A program made the translations under genes and the position numbers. The notes beneath the pieces were generated by a model, which saw only the letters and a program-made list of their open reading frames with translations, ran no database searches and had not been told where the DNA came from. This document shows positions 54,195 to 58,654 of a stretch of DNA of 58,654 nt, piece by piece; positions within the stretch are counted from its first letter, which is position 1, and each line of letters opens with the position of its first letter. The stretch is from assembly GCA_045532295.1 (NCBI GenBank), contig JAZSFP010000009.1:1-58654 (forward strand), read 5' to 3'. Source of the stretch: UBA10677 sp045532295 (GTDB lineage Bacteria; Bacillota; Clostridia; Christensenellales; Pumilibacteraceae).

Positions 54195-56453
54195 ATGAAA
54201 AAATTTGTTCGAATTTTAACCTTTATCATCGCGCTCTGTATGGTATTTACCATTGTAGCCTGCGGTGAAGTTGAGCCCCCCGTTCACAGCCATATTCCTG
54301 GCGAGGCTTGGCACAACGACGCTACTCAGCACTGGAACGTTTGCCTTAACGGCGAATGCAACGAGAAACAGAACGTAGCAAACCATACCCCTGACGCGTA
54401 CGGCGTATGTACCGTTTGTGGATACGACGCAACCGACGTAAGCACCCTTGCTAAAGCAATCGAAGTAGCAACCGCTCGTGGCGCGCTCGTAACTAACGGT
54501 AACGCGTATAGAAGTCTTGAGAGTGAGTATTATAGCAGTGAAGAGAACGTTATCTTCGAAAAAGCAGAGTATGCTACTCACGTATTCACTTATATCGCTA
54601 ACGTTGTTGAAGGTGAGTGGTCAATGGAAGTTTCAAAAGATTTCACTGATACTTGGTATATCGCTTACGGCGAAGAAGACGATCAAGTTTGGGTATATCA
54701 ACGCTCTGATATTAATGATGATGACTGGAATCTCGTTGATTACGATTTCCAAGTGTTGACTAACGAAGAGGCAACCAAGGCAAGTCTTGGTGGTTACAAA
54801 ATTGCTGGTGGCGAAGTCGTTGGCGATTACGAAGTTGCCTTCTACGGTGCAGAGCAACTTCTTAAAGGCCTTTATGAATTTAAAGAAAATGCAACCGCAG
54901 GTTCTTTAACCGAGACTATGGAAAACGGCGTTTACGGTTTTACCTTTGATCGTGGCGTGGCTGACCCCGACGGTATGACCGAATACGACAAGGCTTATCG
55001 TTACACCGTAAACTTCACTCTTGGTGAGGCTTATACTATCGCTAACCTCGACGTAACCATAGCGCTTTACAACGGTTCTACCACCATTGAAGAAAACGCT
55101 GTGGCAACTATGACCTACACTTATAATTTTGACCAAGTTGTAGGCGCGTACGTAAACTGCCCCTTAAATCCCGCAGAAGTTCTTGCAACCGAGTTTGCTC
55201 TTGAAACTGCAGACGGTACTGCTATTACCGATACCGTTACTCTTGACCAAGGCGTTCTTAACGATATCGTTATCGTAAACGCAGTTCCCTCTACCGCAGA
55301 CTTTGCTCTCGATAAGGTTACCGTAACCGCTATCGACGACCAAGATATGCCCGTTGAATTCGGTTGGGCGTGGGAGGATAACTATTACACCGTTGAGGGT
55401 AATACCATTAAAATCAAAATCGGCGCTCTTGGTACTTACACCGTAACTATCGCTACTACTAACGTAGAAAAGACCCTTACCGTTGAAGTTGCTGTTCCTG
55501 TTACCAGAGAACTTGGCTTTACTTCTAACGGCAACCCTGTTACTACCCTTAACGGCAACGTTGATTCTGCTGTTAACTTCTTCGTTGTAGCAAACGCAGG
55601 CGCTGATGCGTCCGCAACCGTAACCGTTACCGCTCCCGCTGGTAGCGAAATCGACACCACCCTCGTTGGCGAGTACGATATGTATTCCTTCACTCCCGAC
55701 GTTGTTGGTACTTACACCGTAACCGCAGTTTCTACCGTTGACGATAGCATCAGCGCAACCCTTACCGTAACCGTTGCAGAGGCAATGAATATGGCAGACG
55801 TTCTTAACGGAACTTATACCATTGACGCAACGAGTAATGCACTTTTTGCTGGAACTGTAACCTTCGTTCAGGATGCAGAACCTACTGGTGGTTTCGAGAT
55901 TACTGGTACTGCTACTTTGGAAATGGATGAGATGGGAACTATCGTTTTGGACTTTGAGTATCATTCGATGATGGGTTTCCAATGCACTAACGGTAACTTA
56001 TATATTGAACTCGATGGTTTCTCTTTGAACCTTTATAATGAATATTTTGGACCTTTCCCCCTTATCGACCAAGTAGTTGGTGGTGGCGCAGGTGGCGGTA
56101 GTGAGGAAGAAACCTCTATTGCTGATACCCTTGTAGATAACACCTATTCTGCTGAAATTAGTGGAACGACTTGGTATATTACTTTCACAAAATATGAAGA
56201 AGAATATATTTGCAAGATTTCAACTGCTCCTATGGACGCACCTGGTGCTACTATGGCGCAATACACCTATGCTGTTGGAGAACCTGATAATTATGGTGAT
56301 TCCGCAGTTACCTTAACTTATGTTAGTGGTGTGGTTATTCCATTTAGCACTGAAGATATTGTATATAATGAAGAAAATAATCTCGTTATTGCTTTTGTGG
56401 ATGGAAGGAATAATCCTCCCGCTGAATTTACCGAGTACAATCTCTACGCTTAA
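54195..56453 (+). CDS. Large modular lipoprotein with Cys/His-rich N-terminus
   Basis: A 752-residue lipoprotein (lipobox IVAC, Cys23). The mature start is Cys/His-rich: HSHIPGEAWHNDATQHW, CLNGEC, then CTVCGYDA, a pattern that could bind zinc and recurs in Clostridia surface proteins. An LppX-like or helix-grip domain (about 100-260) follows, then three or more Ig-like units (TVTAIDDQDM, TVTVTAPAGSEIDTTLVGEY) and two C-terminal lipocalin-like beta domains. ATG chosen at 54195 with AAGGAGG upstream. It is monocistronic, with its own terminator. I do not recognise a specific function. Confidence 0.85.
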   Translation: MKKFVRILTFIIALCMVFTIVACGEVEPPVHSHIPGEAWHNDATQHWNVCLNGECNEKQNVANHTPDAYGVCTVCGYDATDVSTLAKAIEVATARGALVTNGNAYRSLESEYYSSEENVIFEKAEYATHVFTYIANVVEGEWSMEVSKDFTDTWYIAYGEEDDQVWVYQRSDINDDDWNLVDYDFQVLTNEEATKASLGGYKIAGGEVVGDYEVAFYGAEQLLKGLYEFKENATAGSLTETMENGVYGFTFDRGVADPDGMTEYDKAYRYTVNFTLGEAYTIANLDVTIALYNGSTTIEENAVATMTYTYNFDQVVGAYVNCPLNPAEVLATEFALETADGTAITDTVTLDQGVLNDIVIVNAVPSTADFALDKVTVTAIDDQDMPVEFGWAWEDNYYTVEGNTIKIKIGALGTYTVTIATTNVEKTLTVEVAVPVTRELGFTSNGNPVTTLNGNVDSAVNFFVVANAGADASATVTVTAPAGSEIDTTLVGEYDMYSFTPDVVGTYTVTAVSTVDDSISATLTVTVAEAMNMADVLNGTYTIDATSNALFAGTVTFVQDAEPTGGFEITGTATLEMDEMGTIVLDFEYHSMMGFQCTNGNLYIELDGFSLNLYNEYFGPFPLIDQVVGGGAGGGSEEETSIADTLVDNTYSAEISGTTWYITFTKYEEEYICKISTAPMDAPGATMAQYTYAVGEPDNYGDSAVTLTYVSGVVIPFSTEDIVYNEENNLVIAFVDGRNNPPAEFTEYNLYA

Positions 56454-56479
56454 TTCTTAACAACTAAATAATAAAAAAG

Positions 56480-56510
56480 ACGGGCGGTTGGAAACAATCG
56501 CCTGTTTTTT
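56480..56510 (+). terminator. Terminator of the 752-aa lipoprotein gene
   Basis: An 11-bp stem with two G-U pairs, a GAAA tetraloop and TTTTTT. Confidence 0.9.
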
Positions 56511-56511
56511 C

Positions 56512-56540
56512 TTGTCTTTTTATAGAAAATATGCTATTAT
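56512..56540 (+). promoter_or_regulatory. Promoter of the 221-aa lipoprotein gene
   Basis: TTGTCT, 17-bp spacer, TATTAT, 20 bases before the ATG, with AAAGGAG in the leader. It begins immediately after the preceding terminator. Confidence 0.78.
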
Positions 56541-56559
56541 ATTGTAAAAGGAGTTAATT

Positions 56560-57225
56560 ATGAAAAAGTTTTTATCAATCGTATTAGCATTATTAATATC
56601 AGTTAGCGCGCTTACGCTCGTTGCTTGTGGCGAAATCGACCCACCTCCAACGCCTACCGTTGCAATCACCATTACCGTTTCCGACGGTAGCGGAACGACC
56701 TTTGAGGGTGTTAAAATCACGCTCACGGGCGAGAAAACCTACGAAAACCTTACCTCCGACGCGGACGGCAAAATCACGGTATCCGTTATCCCCGGCGAAT
56801 ACGCAGTAACTTTCGCTCAAGTTCCCGAATATTATAGTGGAGTGGAAAAAACTCTTATCCTTACCAAGGCTGACGACTATAATCTTACCGTAGAGCAAAC
56901 GACTTTTTTCTTTCCTTCGACGAATTACGACGAGCAAGAAAAAGCGCTTAAACACACCGCAACTATACCTGCGGGCAAAACCTATCGTTACCTCGTAATG
57001 CGCGCTCAAGGTAGAGAAATGAGTATTGACGATACCACCGTTACCGTAAAAATTAACGGAGTAGTGGTATCCCCCACCGATAACGAAATTATTTTTACCC
57101 TCCAAGGTGAGCCTAACAATATGTTTACCGCAGGCGAATTTACCGTAACCAACCCCACCGATACCGCAATCACGATTAACTTCACCCTCTACGACCTCGA
57201 ACCCGAACCCGAGCCCGTAGAGTAG
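56560..57225 (+). CDS. Small lipoprotein with SpaA-like domain
   Basis: A 221-residue lipoprotein (lipobox LVAC, Cys23). A SpaA/carboxypeptidase-regulatory-like module fills about 33-110 (SDADGKITVSVIPGEYAVTF, then AQVPEYYSG), followed by a second beta-sandwich (about 115-212) and an EPEPEP tail. The first module matches the equivalent parts of the lipoproteins at 38465 and 52668, so these belong to one surface-protein set. It is monocistronic. No catalytic residues are apparent; a binding or scaffold role is likely. Confidence 0.85.
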   Translation: MKKFLSIVLALLISVSALTLVACGEIDPPPTPTVAITITVSDGSGTTFEGVKITLTGEKTYENLTSDADGKITVSVIPGEYAVTFAQVPEYYSGVEKTLILTKADDYNLTVEQTTFFFPSTNYDEQEKALKHTATIPAGKTYRYLVMRAQGREMSIDDTTVTVKINGVVVSPTDNEIIFTLQGEPNNMFTAGEFTVTNPTDTAITINFTLYDLEPEPEPVE

Positions 57226-57237
57226 TCCCCCTATAAA

Positions 57238-57350
57238 GTCATACCGACCGAGGCGTAACCACCCACTCTATAATGTCATACCGACCGAGGCGTAGCCACC
57301 CACTCTATAATGTCATACCGACCGAGGCGTAGCCGAGTGGAGTGTATCTC
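57238..57350 (+). repeat. Tandem copies of dispersed repeat B
   Basis: Three copies begin with GTCATACCGACCGAGGCG at 57238, 57275 and 57312, exactly 37 bp apart. The last continues into GAGTGGAGTGTATCTCC, as at 29387. After it (57361-57460) lies a further low-coding stretch with a relative of repeat A. Confidence 0.9.
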
Positions 57351-57460
57351 CAACCCCATACCCCCTGGTCGTGTCTTTCTGGAGTGAGCCGTAGGCGAAA
57401 CGCGGTCGTAAGACCAAGGGCGCTTGCGCCTGCCTAGAAACTCCAACCTTATAAAAATCA

Positions 57461-57491
57461 AAAAGGAAAGCGAACTTCTCGCTTTCCTTTT
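57461..57491 (-). terminator. Terminator of the spore-coat gene pair
   Basis: A perfect 13-bp stem with a 5-base loop. On the minus strand the second arm ends in CCTTTTTG. Confidence 0.85.
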
Positions 57492-57513
57492 AAATATAAT
57501 ATATAGAGCAAAA

Positions 57514-57885
57514 TTACTTCTTATTCTTCGTACTGCCTGCGTATTTTTGACGAGCCTCTTTAACCTTTTGCAAAGGCGCAGGCTCAGTCTTATACATACC
57601 GCGCGCGTTCATATAAAGAAAAGCGTCGTACTGGTCTTCAGCGCACTCACTCATCTTGTTTTCGATGATACCGCGAAGATTTTCTTCGGCAACCTCGCAA
57701 AGCGCAGTACCGTAAAGTTTAATCAATCCCTTATGAGAAGAGAGCACGTCGGATACGATATCGTAATCCGAAAGTTTGCACGCGTCTTGCGCCTGTTCAG
57801 TAGCAGAGCAACAATTCTTTTGGGTAGTCTTTTTGCTTGCAGGTTTTTTGGTAGCCGTTTTAGTGGTTTTTTTAGTAGTAGCCAT
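57514..57885 (-). CDS. CotF-like spore coat protein
   Basis: A 123-residue protein. A basic Thr/Lys/Ala-rich N-terminus (about 1-22) precedes a coat-F-type helical domain: YDIVSDVLSSHKGLIKLYG, then ALCEVAEENLRGII and ENKMSECAEDQYDAFLYMNA. Such proteins are in the endospore coat or are ferritin-like relatives. AAGGAGG lies 7 bases before the ATG. It follows the 65-aa gene by 12 bases and both are probably expressed in the mother cell late in sporulation, though no sigma-E or sigma-K promoter is clear. Confidence 0.85.
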   Translation of the reverse strand: MATTKKTTKTATKKPASKKTTQKNCCSATEQAQDACKLSDYDIVSDVLSSHKGLIKLYGTALCEVAEENLRGIIENKMSECAEDQYDAFLYMNARGMYKTEPAPLQKVKEARQKYAGSTKNKK

Positions 57886-57897
57886 AATTTATCCTCC

Positions 57898-58095
57898 TTA
57901 TTGATTATTGTTAAGATAGTTCAGTAGCGCCGTAAACCGCGATTTGCAGTTGTCTGCGTACTCCCCGAGTTTAGTCTTAAGCACGGGGTCTGTGCATTCC
58001 GACACGTAGTTACAGCACTTCTTGTAGCAAAGTTGCTCGCTCCCAAGAAGTTCGTTTAGTTCTTGTAAAGTCTTAACCGTCATTTTTGTTGCCAT
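57898..58095 (-). CDS. Small coat-associated helical protein
   Basis: A 65-residue protein with two predicted helices and three cysteines in CYKKCCNYVSEC. It resembles the short proteins that pair with CotF-like genes in Clostridia, with the ferritin-like pattern QELNELLGSEQLCYKKC, then KTKLGEYADNCKSRF. Starts at ATG with AAGGAGG 8 bases upstream. It is the first gene of the coat pair. Function otherwise unknown. Confidence 0.75.
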   Translation of the reverse strand: MATKMTVKTLQELNELLGSEQLCYKKCCNYVSECTDPVLKTKLGEYADNCKSRFTALLNYLNNNQ

Positions 58096-58203
58096 AAAAA
58101 GCCTCCTTAATTGATATTACCTCAATCTTTCCCCACCTTTTTTAATGCTATACCACTTTTTAAAAATAATTTAAAAAAAGTTTTAAAAAGAGTGAAAAAA
58201 CAG

Positions 58204-58232
58204 TTGACTTAATTTTTTAGATATGGTATTAT
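58204..58232 (+). promoter_or_regulatory. Promoter of the 23S rRNA transcript
   Basis: TTGACT, 17-bp spacer, TATTAT, giving a start near 58239. It lies in an AT-rich run, as usual for rRNA promoters with UP-like sequence. Confidence 0.8.
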
Positions 58233-58238
58233 GTATAG

Positions 58239-58360
58239 GCTGTCCGCGAGAAACGGAAGCAAACCTTGAAGAGATTGACCAAGTATTTTGAAAGAAATAC
58301 CGCTGGCATAAAGGTGAGAGATAGTATTTCATACTTTATGCTTTTTTCATCTCTTGGGGT
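58239..58360 (+). promoter_or_regulatory. Structured leader with attenuator-like hairpin
   Basis: Several stems are possible: CCG/CGG near 58243-58255, GTATTT/AAATAC at 58283-58300, and GCATAAAG (58306-58313) with CTTTATGC (58334-58341) followed by TTTTTT, a terminator form. AGAGAT (58317-58322) in the terminator loop can instead pair with ATCTCT (58349-58354), an alternative fold. I do not match it to a known riboswitch. Confidence 0.5.
58306..58347 (+). terminator. Candidate intrinsic terminator inside the 23S leader
   Basis: 8-bp perfect stem, 20-base loop, then six T. A long loop makes it weaker than the others in the window. Confidence 0.5.
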
Positions 58361-58527
58361 AACGCACATTGACAACTGCATATAAAAAGAAGAAAGATAA
58401 TATGAATACGAGTAAAACGAGTATATGTATCAACGAATACGAAATTGAAAGTAGAAAATATGTCTTGTGATTAACTTGAAAAGAACTGGTCAAGAAAGAA
58501 ACCAAACGGAAAGAAAAAAATTACTGA
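58361..58527 (+). other. Pre-23S spacer
   Basis: It contains ATTGACAACTGCATA (58368-58382), a sequence like that near 23S genes in Bacillota spacers. A/G-rich sequence follows, likely part of the 23S processing stem. No gene seen. Confidence 0.55.
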
Positions 58528-58654
58528 GATTAAGCTAATAAGAGCGTATGGTGGATGCCTTGGCATCAGGCGCCGAAGAAGGACGTGATAAGCTGCGAAA
58601 AGCTACGGGGAGTTGCAAATAGACTTTGATCCGTAGATATCCGAATGCGGGAAC
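58528..58654 (+). rRNA. rrl: 23S ribosomal RNA, 5' end (partial)
   Basis: The sequence TTAAGCTAATAAGAGCG, then GGTGGATGCCTTGGCA, GAAGGACGTGATAAGCTGCG and a terminal CCGAATGCGGGAAC matches the conserved 5' end of 23S rRNA. The gene runs off the right edge. No 16S gene or tRNA spacer precedes it in the window; spore-coat genes lie only 430 bp upstream. Confidence 0.97.

Noticed and set aside
57238..57350. CRISPR array
   Set aside because: The three 37-bp units are contiguous with no unique spacers, and no cas genes are present.
58239..58347. Known riboswitch (c-di-GMP-I, T-box or ZTP type) before the 23S gene
   Set aside because: Short matches such as GCAAACC or ACCGCTGGCA occur, but the rest of each consensus is missing.

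Overview
The window looks like the chromosome of an uncultured, probably spore-forming member of the Bacillota (Clostridia-like). Supporting features are strong AAGGAGG-type ribosome binding sites, many sigma-A promoters with exactly 17-bp spacers, numerous lipoproteins with canonical lipoboxes, a CotF-like spore-coat gene pair and a Clostridia-type GGGtGRT/Fe-S scaffold pair. The taxonomic placement is an inference; the window holds no 16S rRNA or other decisive marker.

Region 1 (1 to about 8067) is an AT-rich integrated element. It carries an integrase, a small excisionase-like protein, a TnpV-like protein and a small basic protein on the minus strand, then a degenerate repeat array, a second XerC-like recombinase, and a compact CBASS anti-phage operon (HTH regulator, CD-NTase, Cap15-type 2TM/beta-barrel effector). 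A DUF2971 gene is transcribed divergently from the CBASS operon. The element ends at the 3' half of a tRNA-Arg(CCU) gene, from anticodon loop to CCA, followed by that gene's own terminator. This marks the attachment site; the other end lies left of the window.

Region 2 (8240-10927) is also AT-rich. It holds a two-gene unit: a PD-(D/E)XK nuclease fused to a DUF2075/Schlafen-type helicase, plus a zinc-ribbon protein with an EVE/PUA-like domain. It is a good candidate for a little-described defence module.

Region 3 (11048-34429), after a flavoredoxin-like gene, is a large plus-strand carbohydrate-acquisition locus. It has an HTH-BadF/sugar-kinase fusion regulator, an ABC sugar importer (binding lipoprotein and two permeases, no ATPase), a 994-aa surface protein with Ig-like modules, a DUF4838 lipoprotein, a 2419-aa lipoprotein with Big2 and five GLUG-type beta-helix modules, a GH42-like glycosidase, a smaller GLUG lipoprotein and a Gfo/Idh/MocA oxidoreductase. 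The likely plan is surface binding and degradation of a glycan, then import.

Region 4 (34433-44608) is housekeeping plus a minus-strand lipoprotein operon: asnA; a four-gene operon (TlpA-like lipoprotein, duplicated-repeat lipoprotein, another lipoprotein, SGNH hydrolase); galE; and the Fe-S scaffold/GGGtGRT pair.

Region 5 (44748-57225) is a MoxR-DUF58-VWA-VWA operon with a membrane protein in front and a lipoprotein at the end, followed by two monocistronic lipoproteins. The terminal lipoprotein shares a domain with the TlpA-like lipoprotein of Region 4, and several of these lipoproteins share a SpaA/prealbumin-like module.

Region 6 (57226-58654) contains tandem 37-bp repeats, two spore-coat genes on the minus strand and, at the right edge, the 5' end of a 23S rRNA gene. 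The 23S gene has its own promoter and a structured, attenuator-like leader, and no 16S gene precedes it.
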